Assembly: GCF_902168065.1 (NCBI RefSeq) | Contig: NZ_LR655712.1 | Location: forward strand, 1 to 49,862 | Length of the DNA: 49,862 nt | Direction of reading: 5' to 3' | Source: Mycobacterium tilburgii | Lineage (GTDB): Bacteria > Actinomycetota > Actinomycetes > Mycobacteriales > Mycobacteriaceae | Part shown: in pieces, positions 37,016 through 48,020 of the stretch | Layout of the letters: each line of letters starts with the position of its first letter | How positions within the stretch are numbered: position 1 is the stretch's first letter | Made by a program: the position numbers and the translations under genes | Notes under the pieces: model-generated | The model's input: only the letters and a program-made list of their open reading frames with translations | Told to the model about the DNA's origin: nothing | The model's database searches: none

Positions 37016-37086
37016 GGTGTACTCAACTATCGTCGCTACCAGCGGGGCCGGAGGGGCGCAACGGCCTTCCCCGGTGTAGGCAAAAT

Positions 37087-37100
37087 ACCAATCAACTGGT
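37087..37100. promoter_or_regulatory. Candidate TetR operator upstream of Rv0158-like gene
   Basis: ACCA-ATCAAC-TGGT is an inverted repeat with 4-base arms in the A/T-rich 200-base gap between the TetR gene and the small plus-strand ORF. Position and form are compatible with autoregulation by a TetR protein. The arms are short, so chance occurrence is quite possible. Confidence 0.25.
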
Positions 37101-37215
37101 TCGACATTTTAAGGGCTCGGTCGGTTTCGGGTCTCTGTCGCACCGGCGTAGATGCGACTAGACTTCATTTAATTGACTCTGATGACTGACCGGTCGCAAG
37201 TACAGAGGTGGGGCG

Positions 37216-37341
37216 ATGGATCCGAGTCCGGACTACGACGGCAGCGACGAGATCGAATTCTTTATGCGATACCTCACCTGGGGTCTGCGCGGCGTTGAGG
37301 ACGGCAACGGCTACCCGCCGCAGGCCTACCCGCCCGTCTAG
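37216..37341 (+). CDS. Small conserved protein of 41 residues (Rv0157A-like)
   Basis: An ATG preceded by GAGG with about 7 bases spacing opens MDPSPDYDGSDEIEFFMRYL, TWGLRGVEDGNGYPPQAYPP, V-stop. It is acidic at the N-terminus, has one short amphipathic helix (EIEFFMRYLTWGLRG) and a Tyr/Pro tail. Position beside the TetR gene and the transhydrogenase genes matches the small ORF Rv0157A of M. tuberculosis. The role is unknown. The compositional structure and ribosome-binding site make it more than a chance ORF. Confidence 0.6.
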   Translation: MDPSPDYDGSDEIEFFMRYLTWGLRGVEDGNGYPPQAYPPV

Positions 37342-37457
37342 GACGCCCCGAGTCACCCTTTATTCGCGTCACGAGCAATTCCCGCCCGGCCCATCGCCTA
37401 CCACGCCCGGCCGACCGGGCGGCCCGCTGAGGTCCCACGTATTTCCCTGTGCCGCAC

Positions 37458-37690
37458 TCACATCCGCCCCACGCCTGCCACCCGCCCGGTCTGCGCATCC
37501 CAGCCCGACCGGAGCCGCTGCGGTTCGGCCGGCTTGGTGATGTCGGGCAGCTGTGCGGCGAGTTTCGTCGAAAGATCAACTTGATCTCCAGGCGGGCCAG
37601 GTTGGCCCCGATGCAGTAGTGCGCGCCATTGCCGCTGAAGCTCAGGTGCGGTTGAGGTTGCGGGAGACTGCTGCGGGTGTCGCGCACTGG
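37458..37690 (-). pseudogene. Cytochrome P450, C-terminal fragment
   Basis: The haem-binding loop PHLSFSGNGAHYCIGANLAR (FxGxGxHxCxGxxLAR with the axial Cys) and following LEIKLIF are clear. After a frameshift the tail reads KLAAQLPDITKPAEPQRLRS, GWDAQTG, as at the end of CYP proteins. Only about 75 of the usual 400 residues are left. Its upstream side joins the C-terminal part of a plus-strand TetR gene near 37690. The subfamily cannot be told from the fragment. Confidence 0.75.
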
Positions 37691-37947
37691 CGCGTTCGCC
37701 GAGCAGGTCACCGTCATCAATGAGACCGCGCGGGTGCGGGGGCGTTCGATCCTGGACCGCCGCGACGTCGACTGGTCGGTCCTATCCGCCCGAGGCGATC
37801 GACGACATACTGCAGATCGTGCTGCGCACCCTGCAGTCGTTCATCTTGTCCCCGCCGACCGGCGACGGGACCGAACTACGCCGGATGCTCACCGTGTGGA
37901 TCGGTCCCGTCGTCGCGGCGCTACCCCGCCGAAGCCGGGGCAGCTAG
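37691..37947 (+). pseudogene. TetR-family regulator, C-terminal fragment
   Basis: The pieces QVTVINETARVRGRS and, after a frameshift, YPPEAIDDILQIVLRTLQSF, ILSPPTGDGTELRRMLTVWI, GPVVAALP resemble the ligand-binding end of a TetR regulator. No HTH is present; the sequence begins at a junction with the P450 fragment on the other strand. A P450-TetR divergent pair is a common arrangement, so the regulator probably controlled the P450. The stop overlaps that of convergent pntB. Confidence 0.55.
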
Positions 37948-39368
37948 AGTGCCTTGAGTTCCTCCGCGACCTCGGTCACGGACTTTTTCGCGTCACCGAA
38001 CAGCATGCTGGTGCCCTCGCCGTAGAACAGCGGGTTGTCAATGCCGGCGAACCCGGAATTCATCGACCGCTTGAGCACGATCACCGACTTGGCCTTGTCC
38101 ACGTTGAGGATCGGCATGCCATAGATCGGGCTGGAGGCGTCGTTGCGGGCGGCCGGGTTGGTGACGTCGTTGGCGCCGATGACGATGGCGACATCGGTGC
38201 GACCGAACTCGTCGTTGATGTCTTCCATGTCCTTCATCGCGTCGTAGTCCACCTCGGCCTCGGCCAGCAGCACGTTCATGTGTCCGGGCATCCGGCCGGC
38301 CACCGGGTGGATCGCGTACTTCACCGTCACGCCCTTGTCCTCGAGCAGCGACGCCATGTCCTTGACGGCGTGCTGCGCCTGCGCGACGGCCAGCCCGTAG
38401 CCGGGCACCACGATCACCTGGTTGGCGTAGGCCATCTGGATCGCCGCGTCGGCGACACTGGTGGCCTTGACGGTCTTGTCGCCGGTGTCGCCGCCGCTGG
38501 GTGCCACGCCGCCACCACCGAACCGGCCGGCGACGATCTCCGGGATGGAGCGGTTCATCGCCTTGGCCATCAGGTTGGTCAGGATTGACCCGGACGCGCC
38601 GACGATCATGCCGGCCACGATCATCGCGGTGTTGTTCAGCGCCAGGCCGGCCGCGGCGGCCGACAACCCGGTCATCGCGTTGAGCAGCGAGATGACCACC
38701 GGCATGTCGGCCCCACCGATGGGCAGCACGAACATCAGGCCCAGCACCCCGGCCGCGGCGAGCAGGCCGATCATCCACCACAGCGACGCCCCGCCGGTAC
38801 CGGGATGGTCGTGCAGGCCGACGACGATCGCGGACACCACCGCGCCGGTCAGCAGCAGCAGATTGATCGGCTGCTGGGCCTTGCCGAACCCGATCGGCTT
38901 GCCGGAGATGATCTCCTGCAGCTTGCCGAACGCGATGATCGATCCCCAGAACGAGATCGACCCGATGATCGCGGCGAACAACGAGGCCACTACGATGTGC
39001 ACGGTCGGCGATTCACCGTTCTGGAACGCCGAAAAGCTTTGGTTTTCAAGGAATTCCGCGACGGCGATCAACGCTACGGTGCCACCGCCCACACCGTTGA
39101 AGAACGCCACCAGCTGCGGCATAGCGGTCATCTTGGTCAGCCGAGCGGGCGGAACGCCGAGGGCGACGCCTACGACCAGGCTGGCGACGATCAGCACCCA
39201 CGATTCGTTGTGCCGGATCTTGATCAGCGTCGCCGTCACCGCTAGGGCCATACCGACCGCGACAATCAGGTTGCCGCGCACCGCGGTCTTGGGGCCGGTC
39301 AACCCCATCAAGCCGTAGATGAACAGCGCGATCGAGATGATATAGAGGCCGATAACCAGGTAGTTCAT
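37944..39368 (-). CDS. pntB: NAD(P) transhydrogenase subunit beta PntB
   Basis: A 474-residue subunit with about nine transmembrane helices (domain II, residues 1-260) and the NADP(H)-binding domain III (about 290-474), where VIVVPGYGLAVAQAQHAV, HPVAGRMPGHMNVLLAEAEV and DVAIVIGANDVTNPAA are the nucleotide-binding loops. With PntAa/PntAb it couples hydride transfer between NADH and NADP+ to proton translocation, supplying NADPH. It overlaps pntAb by four bases. Length matches the M. tuberculosis subunit (about 475). The frame is intact. Confidence 0.95.
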   Translation of the reverse strand: MNYLVIGLYIISIALFIYGLMGLTGPKTAVRGNLIVAVGMALAVTATLIKIRHNESWVLIVASLVVGVALGVPPARLTKMTAMPQLVAFFNGVGGGTVALIAVAEFLENQSFSAFQNGESPTVHIVVASLFAAIIGSISFWGSIIAFGKLQEIISGKPIGFGKAQQPINLLLLTGAVVSAIVVGLHDHPGTGGASLWWMIGLLAAAGVLGLMFVLPIGGADMPVVISLLNAMTGLSAAAAGLALNNTAMIVAGMIVGASGSILTNLMAKAMNRSIPEIVAGRFGGGGVAPSGGDTGDKTVKATSVADAAIQMAYANQVIVVPGYGLAVAQAQHAVKDMASLLEDKGVTVKYAIHPVAGRMPGHMNVLLAEAEVDYDAMKDMEDINDEFGRTDVAIVIGANDVTNPAARNDASSPIYGMPILNVDKAKSVIVLKRSMNSGFAGIDNPLFYGEGTSMLFGDAKKSVTEVAEELKAL

Positions 39369-39694
39369 TTGGCGGCCGGCTCCTTGACCTTGGCCTGAGG
39401 GACGGCCTTCTTGCCCTTGAACATGCCCAGCATCCGATCGGTGACGATGAAGCCACCGATGACGTTCAGGGTTCCGAACACCACCGCCACGAACAGGATG
39501 ATCTGCACCGCCAGCGACGGGTGCTCAACCTCACCGAAGACCACCAGCGCGCCCAGCACCACGATGCCGTGAATCGCGTTGGTGCCCGACATCAGCGGCG
39601 TGTGCAGGGTGTTGGGCACCTTCGAGATCACCGCGAACCCGACGAAACCGGATAACACCAGAATCGCGAGGTTCGCGAATAGTTCGTCGTACAT
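39365..39694 (-). CDS. pntAb: NAD(P) transhydrogenase subunit alpha, membrane part PntAb
   Basis: A 109-residue protein with three to four transmembrane helices: FANLAILVLSGFVGFAVISK, HGIVVLGALVVFGE, LAVQIILFVAVVFGTLNVIG, then FIVTDRMLGMFKGKK and a basic tail. In actinobacteria the alpha subunit is split into a soluble PntAa and this membrane PntAb. Three bases separate it from pntAa and it overlaps pntB by four, so all three are one operon. Intact. Confidence 0.94.
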   Translation of the reverse strand: MYDELFANLAILVLSGFVGFAVISKVPNTLHTPLMSGTNAIHGIVVLGALVVFGEVEHPSLAVQIILFVAVVFGTLNVIGGFIVTDRMLGMFKGKKAVPQAKVKEPAAK

Positions 39695-39697
39695 CTA

Positions 39698-40804
39698 CTA
39701 AGAGTCCTCTCCGCCGGCACGAGTCACGCACGATTCCGCGATGACTTCGTCGTCGAAGTCCGGGGCCAGCTTTCCGTCCGTAATCAACAGGTCTAGAAGC
39801 GCAGTGATGTTCTTGCTGTAGAGCTCACTCGCGTGCTCCGGCATCGTTGCCGGCAGGTTCGGTGGTGAGGCGATCGTGACGTCGTGTTTGACGACCGTGC
39901 GCCCGGACTCGGTGAGTGCGCAGTTGCCGCCGGTCTCGCCGGCCAGATCCACCACAACACTGCCCGGCTTCATCGCCTCCACCGCGGCCGCGGTCACCAG
40001 GCGCGGCGCCGGCCGGCCGGGTACCAGGGCGGTGGTTATCACGACGTCGAATCGTCCGATGGCCTTCTCCAGGGCCTCCTGCTGGTACGCGCGCTCCTCC
40101 TCGGTGAGCTCGCGCGCGTACCCGCCCTCGCCCGAAGCCGTGATACCCAGGTCAAGCCACTGCGCGCCGACGGAACGCACCTGGTCGGCTACCTCGGGCC
40201 GGACGTCGTACCCGGTGGTGCGCGCGCCCAGCCGCTTCGCGGTCGCCAGCGCCTGCAGCCCGGCCACACCGACGCCGAGCACCAGCACCGTGGCCGGCTT
40301 CACCGTGCCGGCGGCCGTCGTCAGCATCGGGAAGAACCGGGTCGACTCCGAGGCCGCCACCAGCACCGCTTTGTAGCCGGCCACGTTGGCCTGCGACGAC
40401 AACGCGTCCATGGCCTGCGCGCGCGAGATACGCGGGATGGCCTCCAGCGCGAACGCCTGCACCCCCGCGGCCCGCAGCGCGCCGATCGCGTTGTCGGCAT
40501 TGCGGGGGGCCAGAAAGCCGATCAGCGTCTGGCCGCTGTGCAGCTTGCCGACCTCGTCGGCGGTGGGCGGCGCGACCTTAACGACGACGTCGGCCGACCA
40601 GGCCTCCCCGATCGTGGCGCCGGCCTCGGTGTAGAGGTGGTCGGGAAGCAGCGCCCGCTCGCCAGCCCCGGACTCGACGACGACGGCTACGCCGCTGTTG
40701 ACCAGCGACGCGACCGCCTTCGGTACCAGCGCTACGCGCCGTTCATCGATCCCGGACTCGGCGACCGCGCCGATCGTGACAAGCTTTGTCTGCGCATCTG
40801 TCAT
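39698..40804 (-). CDS. pntAa: NAD(P) transhydrogenase subunit alpha, soluble part PntAa
   Basis: A 368-residue NAD(H)-binding subunit (domain I), homologous to alanine dehydrogenase. Landmarks are [20 protein letters not shown] at the N-terminus, [13 protein letters not shown], the NAD-binding Rossmann motif [20 protein letters not shown] (about 170-190), [20 protein letters not shown] and the conserved AGETGGNC loop. The ATG at 40804 begins [20 protein letters not shown]. First gene of the pntAa-pntAb-pntB operon. Intact and near the expected 366 residues. Confidence 0.95.
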   Translation of the reverse strand: MTDAQTKLVTIGAVAESGIDERRVALVPKAVASLVNSGVAVVVESGAGERALLPDHLYTEAGATIGEAWSADVVVKVAPPTADEVGKLHSGQTLIGFLAPRNADNAIGALRAAGVQAFALEAIPRISRAQAMDALSSQANVAGYKAVLVAASESTRFFPMLTTAAGTVKPATVLVLGVGVAGLQALATAKRLGARTTGYDVRPEVADQVRSVGAQWLDLGITASGEGGYARELTEEERAYQQEALEKAIGRFDVVITTALVPGRPAPRLVTAAAVEAMKPGSVVVDLAGETGGNCALTESGRTVVKHDVTIASPPNLPATMPEHASELYSKNITALLDLLITDGKLAPDFDDEVIAESCVTRAGGEDS

Positions 40805-40849
40805 GACGCGTACATCTACTTTTACTTTCCTCGCTGAGCAATCGTGCGG

Positions 40850-41348
40850 ACCACGTTGAGTTGAACACCCTAGCGGCCGTCACCAAAAGCGGGATCTCCT
40901 GCCCGTGTTCCGACGCCGGGCGGGGTCCGAAGTAGCGCCGTTCGGATTCCTCGATCGGCACATCGTTGATGCTGGCCTCGCGGCGGGCCATCAGGCCGTT
41001 CGGCGCGAACTCCCACAATTCGTTCCCGTAGCTGCGATACCACTGGCCGTCGGCGTCGTGGCATTCGTACTGAAACCGCACTGCGATCCGGTTGTCGTGG
41101 AAGTCCCACAGCGACTTGCGTAGCGAGTAGTCGAGCTCGCGTTGCCACTTGCGGGTCAGAAACGCCACGATGCCGACTCGCCCGACCACGTGCTCGTGGC
41201 AATTGCGCCATTGCGAGTCCGGGCGTATACGCCAGGCTGACCTTCTCGGGATCGCGGGTGTTCCAGGCGTCTTCGGCAGCCTGGACCTTCTGCAATGCCG
41301 TTTCGCGGGTGAATGGCGGGAAGGGGGACGGGCTTCGGCATCGGTCAT
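40850..41348 (-). pseudogene. DUF1348 (SnoaL/NTF2-like) protein, frameshifted
   Basis: From an ATG at 41348 (MTDAEARP) the frame shifts near 41330 to give [20 protein letters not shown] and LAYTP. An extra G then returns it to [80 protein letters not shown], the highly conserved DUF1348 core. Two compensating shifts and no clear original stop mean the product is damaged, though most of the fold would be made from a downstream start. DUF1348 proteins are about 150 residues with unknown function. Confidence 0.7.
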
Positions 41349-41470
41349 GTATCCATCCTGCTGGATCGCGGCCCGCGGCGGGTACCCGGGACCGCGCTGT
41401 TTACCGTGAGTTAAGGGTCGCTGTGGCGACCTGAAACCGGGCGCCGCAATGGGTGTCCTATCGTGGCTGA

Positions 41471-42723
41471 ATGGACTTCGCGATGTCGGCAAAGGCCACC
41501 GACTACCACAAGCGGTTGTCCGACTTCATCACCGAGTTTGTCTTTCCGGCTGAAGCCGCCTATGACAGCTACCGCCACGAGGCCGGCCCCGACGACCACA
41601 CCGTTCCTCCCATCATCGAGGAACTCAGGATCAAGGCCAAAGAGCTGGCCTGTGGAACCTGTTCCTGCCGTCCGAATCGGGCCTGACCAACTTGGAAGAA
41701 TCAGGCCTGACCAACTTGGAATACGCCTCGTTGGCGGAGCTGACCGGCTGGAGCCTGGAGCTCGCGCCCGAGGCGATCAACTGCGCGGCGCCGGACACCG
41801 GGAACATGGAAACCCTGCACCTGTTCGCCACCGAGGAGCAGCGCAAGCAGTGGCTGGAGCCGTTGCTGGCCGGCGAGATCCGCAGCGCGTTCTCGATGAC
41901 CGAGCCGGCGGTGGCCAGTAGCGACGCCCGCAACATCGAGACCTCCATCCAGCGTGACGGCGCCAACTACGTCATCAACGGCCGCAAGTGGTGGACCTCG
42001 GGCGCCGCCGACCCGCGCTGCAAGATCCTGATCGTGATGGGCCGCACCAATCCCGAGGCGGCCAGCCACCAACAGCAGTCGATGGTGCTGGTGCCGATCG
42101 ACACCCCGGGAGTGACCGTGCTCCGCTCGACGACGGTGTTCGGGTACCAGGACCAGCCCGGGCACTGCGAGATCGTCTACGACAACGTCCGGGTGCCGGT
42201 CACCAATCTGCTCGACGAGGAGGGCGGCGACTTTGCGATCGCGCAGGCCCGGCTCGGCCCTGGCCGCATCCACCACTGCATGCGGGCACTCGGGGCGGCC
42301 GAACGCGCGCTCGCGCTGATGGTGCATTGGGCGAACAACCGGATCGCCTTCGGCCGCCCGCTGGCCGACCAGGGTCTGGTGCAGCAGGCAATTGCCCAGT
42401 CCCGCAACGAAATCGATCAGGCCAGGCTGCCCTGCGAGAAGGCAGCGTGGATGATTGACCAGCATGGCAACAAGGCCGCACACCTGCTGGTGTCGCAGAT
42501 CAAGGCGGCGGCCCCGCAGATCGCCTGCGACGTCATCGACCGCGCGATCCAGGTGCACAGTGCCGCCGGCGTCAGCGACGACACGGTGCTGGCCCGGATG
42601 TACAGCGGGCACCGCGCCATGCGGATCTTCGACGGTCCCGACGAGGTGCACCTGCGCACGATCGCGCGCGCCGAACTCGGCCGCGAGCCCTCCGTCTTCG
42701 CCGCGGCGGTCACCGGGGGATGA
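41471..42723 (+). pseudogene. fadE2: Acyl-CoA dehydrogenase fadE2, single frameshift plus tandem duplication
   Basis: The N-terminal frame reads [20 protein letters not shown] to RIKAKELA, then one missing G shifts it into CGTCSCRPNRA-stop. The other frame continues GLTNLEYASLAELTGWSLEL, SMTEPAVASSDARNIETSIQ, NGRKWWTSGAADPRCKILIV, and an intact C-terminus with FGRPLADQGLVQQAIAQSRN and IQVHSAAGVSDDTVLARMYS. About 403 residues would be normal. A 24-base tandem duplication (ESGLTNLE twice) lies at the break. The last 343 codons stay open from an internal ATG at 41692, so decay is recent or the shift is a read error. The stop overlaps the ptpB start (ATGA). Confidence 0.85.
41674..41721. repeat. 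24-base tandem duplication inside fadE2
   Basis: Two adjacent 24-base copies (41674-41697 and 41698-41721) encode the same eight residues, ESGLTNLE, and differ only at one third-codon position (TCG versus TCA). Acyl-CoA dehydrogenases have one copy here. The single difference means the duplication is old enough to have acquired a silent change. Confidence 0.85.
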
Positions 42724-43547
42724 CCGAGGCGTTGCGAGAACTGTCCGGCGCGTGGAACTTTCGCGACGTCGCCGACGGTACGCGCGCCCTGCGGCCGGGC
42801 CGGCTGTTCCGGTCCGGTGAGCTGAGCCGGCTCGACGACGCCGGCCGGGCGACGCTACGCGAATTGGGCATCACCGACGTAGCCGACCTGCGGGCCAACC
42901 GCGAGGTCGCCCGCCGCGGTCCGGGATTGGTTCCCGACGGCGTCGAGATCCACCTGCTGCCGGTCCCCGACCTCGTTGATGAGGCGCCCAGCAGCGATGA
43001 GGACGCCCCGCACGAAACCGCCTTCCGGCGATTGTTCGAGGGTGAGCCGGGCGAATCCGACGAGGCCATCAACGCGACGGCCGTGCGCTACATGATCGAC
43101 GAGTACGCGCAATTCCCCACCCGCAACGGGGCCCGGCAGGCGCTGCACCGCGTCATCACCCTGCTGGCCGCCGGACGCCCGGTGCTCACGCATTGCTTTG
43201 CTGGCAAGGACCGCACCGGCTTCATCATCGCCACGGTGCTGGAGACGATCGGCATCGACCGCGACACCATCGTCGCCGACTATCTGCGCAGCAACGCCGC
43301 AGTGCCGCGACTCCGAGAGCACATCTACGACATGATCCAGCACCGCTCGGACGTCAAACTGGCCCCGGAGGTGGAGACCTTCACCGCGGCGCGGTTGTCC
43401 GACGGGGTGCTCGGTGTGCGCCCGGAGTACCTGGACGCCGCACGCCGCACCATCGACGAAGAGTTCGGGTCGCTGCAGGCCTACCTGAGCAGCGCAGGCA
43501 TCGCGCAGGCAGGTATAGACCGCCTGCGCGACGAACTGCTCAGCTGA
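42720..43547 (+). CDS. ptpB: Secreted-type protein tyrosine/lipid phosphatase PtpB
   Basis: A 275-residue phosphatase. The P-loop HCFAGKDRTGF carries the nucleophile Cys159 and Arg165, the triple-specificity signature of mycobacterial PtpB. N-terminal SGAWNFRDVADGTRALRPGR and LFRSGELSRLDDAGRATLRE are the conserved start of the family, and the two-helix lid region (DEAINATAVRYMIDEYAQFP) is present. The M. tuberculosis enzyme (276 residues) is secreted into macrophages and acts on phosphoinositides and phosphotyrosines. No signal peptide is visible, as in that protein. ATG overlaps the fadE2 stop by four bases. Intact despite its dead operon partner. Confidence 0.93.
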   Translation: MTEALRELSGAWNFRDVADGTRALRPGRLFRSGELSRLDDAGRATLRELGITDVADLRANREVARRGPGLVPDGVEIHLLPVPDLVDEAPSSDEDAPHETAFRRLFEGEPGESDEAINATAVRYMIDEYAQFPTRNGARQALHRVITLLAAGRPVLTHCFAGKDRTGFIIATVLETIGIDRDTIVADYLRSNAAVPRLREHIYDMIQHRSDVKLAPEVETFTAARLSDGVLGVRPEYLDAARRTIDEEFGSLQAYLSSAGIAQAGIDRLRDELLS

Positions 43548-43559
43548 ATCGCCGAGGGA

Positions 43560-44423
43560 TCACCCCAGTTTGAAATCGGCCTTCTTGGCAGCGGACAGAT
43601 CGGTGATCTCGTCCCAGTGCGCGGCGACGTCGTCCACACTCGGCGGCTTGTCGAAGGTGACGCCGTCGGTCTGGAACAGCGCCACGCGCTGCACCTTGCC
43701 ACCGCCGACCACGAAAACCGAAGCGGTGTTGGGGTTTTCCTCGGTGCACAGGTAGGTGACCACGGGCGCGACGTACTCGGGGGTGAGCTTCTCCAGCACT
43801 TCCTTGGGCAGGATGTCCTCGGTCATCCGGGTGGCCGCGATCGGGGCCACCGCGTTGGCGTGGATGTTGTAGTTGGCACCCTCGAGCGCAAGGCTGTTAA
43901 TCAACCCGACCAGCCCGAGTTTGGCCGCGCCGTAGTTGGTCTGGCCGAAGTTGCCGAACAGCCCGCTGGTCGAGGTGGCGACGACCACCCGGCCGTAGCT
44001 CTGCTCCCGGAAGTGCGGCCAGGCGGCGCGGATGACGTTGTACCCGCCGTACAAGTGCACCTTGAGGACGGCGTCCCAGTTCTCGTACGACATCTTGTGG
44101 AAGGTGCCGTCGCGCAGGATGCCGGCGTTGCTCACCACGCCGTGGATCGCGCCGAACTCGTCGAGCGCGGTCTTGATGATGTTCTCGGCGCCCTTGAACT
44201 CGGCGACACTATCGTAGTTGGCGGCCGCCCGGCCGCCGGCGTCCTTGATCTCCTGGACCACCTGGTCGGCCATGTTGTGGCCGGCGCCGGTGCCGTCACG
44301 TGCCCCACCGAGATCGTTAACGATGACGCTGGCGCCTTCTCTTGCGAGGCTCAGCGCGTATTCACGCCCCAGTCCCCCACCGGCTCCGGTGACGACGATG
44401 ACGCGATCCTGCACTCCGGGCAT
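43560..44423 (-). CDS. Short-chain dehydrogenase, 3-hydroxyacyl-CoA type (Rv0148-like)
   Basis: A 287-residue SDR. The cofactor motif TGAGGGLG (12-19) with DLGG following, SNAG at 98-101, catalytic Ser151/Ser153, Tyr164 and Lys168 (TNYGAAK) are all present. The extended TGAGGGLGREYALSLAREGA start and GARDGTGAG insertion are characteristic of the dehydrogenase domain of peroxisomal-type multifunctional enzyme 2, so it probably oxidises 3-hydroxyacyl-CoA in beta-oxidation. Length equals the homologue (286). It is separated by 50 bases from the aldehyde dehydrogenase gene upstream on the same strand, a likely operon. It converges on ptpB. Confidence 0.9.
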   Translation of the reverse strand: MPGVQDRVIVVTGAGGGLGREYALSLAREGASVIVNDLGGARDGTGAGHNMADQVVQEIKDAGGRAAANYDSVAEFKGAENIIKTALDEFGAIHGVVSNAGILRDGTFHKMSYENWDAVLKVHLYGGYNVIRAAWPHFREQSYGRVVVATSTSGLFGNFGQTNYGAAKLGLVGLINSLALEGANYNIHANAVAPIAATRMTEDILPKEVLEKLTPEYVAPVVTYLCTEENPNTASVFVVGGGKVQRVALFQTDGVTFDKPPSVDDVAAHWDEITDLSAAKKADFKLG

Positions 44424-44473
44424 CGGTTTCCTCTCTCTACGTTGAAAATCTAAAAGTCCGCCGCGCCAGTGTG

Positions 44474-45916
44474 TCAGAACAGCATCCGGCGGGCCATCTT
44501 GAAGGCCCGAGCGGTGTACGGCGGGTAGATGAAGCTGGACAGGTCGGGCCGGGTCGGCTTGGTCAGCACCGACTTGCGGTGGCTGAACTCCTCAAACCCG
44601 AACTTGCCGTGATAAGCACCCATGCCCGACGCGCCCACGCCGCCGAATGGCAGCTTGGCGGTGGACACCTGGAAGGCGAGGTGGTTGACCAGCATGCCGC
44701 CGGCGGGCACCTCCCTGATCACCCGTTTGCGGGTTTCGCGGGTCTTGGTGAACAGATACGCCGACAGCGGCTTGGGCCGCGAGTTGATGAATTGTATTGC
44801 CTCGTCCAGGTTTTGGACGGTGATGATGGGCAGCACCGGGCCGAAGATCTCGTTCTGCATCAACGGCCCGTTCGGGTCGGGGTCGAGCACGACGGCGGGC
44901 TGGATACGCAGGGTCGCCGGGGCACATTTGCCGCCGACGACGACCTTGCCGTCGGTGTTGGCCAGGTAGCCGCTGATCCGGTCGAACTGGCACTGGTTGA
45001 CGATCCGCAGTCCGTCCGGCCGGTCGGAGGTGAACTTCGTGACGGCCGCACCGATCTTGCTCACCAGCTCGTCGCGGATGCTGGCGTCGGCGAGCACGTA
45101 GTCGGGGGCAACGCAGGTCTGACCCGCGTTGATCAGCTTCATCCAGGCGATCCGCTTGGCCGCCACCTCCACGTCGGCGTCGGCCGCGACGATCACCGGG
45201 CTCTTGCCGCCGAGCTCCAGCGTGCACGGGGTCAGGTGCGGCGCGGCGCCTTCATAAACCTTGCGGCCGATCTCGGTTCCACCGGTGAACAGCAGGCGGT
45301 CGAAGCCCTGCGCGATCAGTTCCTGGCTGACCGCACCGTCGCCCTCGACGACGGCGATCGCGTCGCTGTCGAGGTACCGCGGCACCAGGTCGGCCATCAC
45401 GTGCGCGGACGCCTCGGCGATCTCGGAAGGCTTGAGCACCACGGCATTTCCGGCCGCGATCGCCCCGACCGTGGGGCCCAGCGTCAGGTAGAAGGGGTAG
45501 TTCCACGCGCCGATGATCAGCACGGTGCCGTAGGGCTCGTACTCGATCCAGCCGCGGCCGGGCAGTTGTGGCACCTCGAGAAGCTGGTAGCGGCGCTTGG
45601 TCCACTTGCGGACCTTCTTCGCCGCGAACTTGGCCTCGCCGGCGGTGGTGGCGATATCGGCGATGAACGCCTCGAACGGTCGGCGGTCAAGGTCCTTGGC
45701 CAGGGCCGCGACGATCGCGTCCTCGTTCTCCTCCATCAACTTGACCAGCTGCAGCAGCTGCCGTCGCCGCCATTCGACGTCGCGGGTACGTCCGGTAGCA
45801 AAGGTCTGGCGCAGCCGGGCCACCGTCGCGGGGATGTCTGCGGATCGCGCCGGGATCGTCGACGCGGCCCCGTTGGCGGACTCGGATGTCTTCGGTGCAA
45901 CCGATTCGGTAGTCAT
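44474..45916 (-). CDS. Aldehyde dehydrogenase (Rv0147-like, class 3 type)
   Basis: A 480-residue NAD(P)-dependent aldehyde dehydrogenase. Asn139 (IIGAWNYPF), Glu234 (TLELGGKSPVIV) and the nucleophile Cys268 (INAGQTCVAPDYV) are all present, as is FTGGTEIGRKVYEGAA. The short GKSPVIV-type sequence and a C-terminal hydrophobic/basic segment (YPPYTARAFKMARRMLF) resemble fatty-aldehyde dehydrogenases that may associate with membranes. The homologue is about 506 residues; the difference is at the N-terminus. Upstream of the SDR gene on the same strand, so lipid aldehyde and hydroxyacyl processing may be coupled. Intact. Confidence 0.92.
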   Translation of the reverse strand: MTTESVAPKTSESANGAASTIPARSADIPATVARLRQTFATGRTRDVEWRRRQLLQLVKLMEENEDAIVAALAKDLDRRPFEAFIADIATTAGEAKFAAKKVRKWTKRRYQLLEVPQLPGRGWIEYEPYGTVLIIGAWNYPFYLTLGPTVGAIAAGNAVVLKPSEIAEASAHVMADLVPRYLDSDAIAVVEGDGAVSQELIAQGFDRLLFTGGTEIGRKVYEGAAPHLTPCTLELGGKSPVIVAADADVEVAAKRIAWMKLINAGQTCVAPDYVLADASIRDELVSKIGAAVTKFTSDRPDGLRIVNQCQFDRISGYLANTDGKVVVGGKCAPATLRIQPAVVLDPDPNGPLMQNEIFGPVLPIITVQNLDEAIQFINSRPKPLSAYLFTKTRETRKRVIREVPAGGMLVNHLAFQVSTAKLPFGGVGASGMGAYHGKFGFEEFSHRKSVLTKPTRPDLSSFIYPPYTARAFKMARRMLF

Positions 45917-46025
45917 CGTTGTCTTCCCCTGCTCGCACCTGCCCAGAGTTGCCCACGACCGTGTGTGCGGACACTTTCCAGCGATAACCGCGATCCTAAC
46001 CCACCCAGCCGGTTGGGCAGTACAG

Positions 46026-48020
<1,995 letters not shown>

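Noticed and set aside
41640..41725. Programmed ribosomal frameshift in fadE2
   Set aside because: No slippery heptamer or known recoding signal in this family; a single missing G explains the break and many neighbours have similar lesions.
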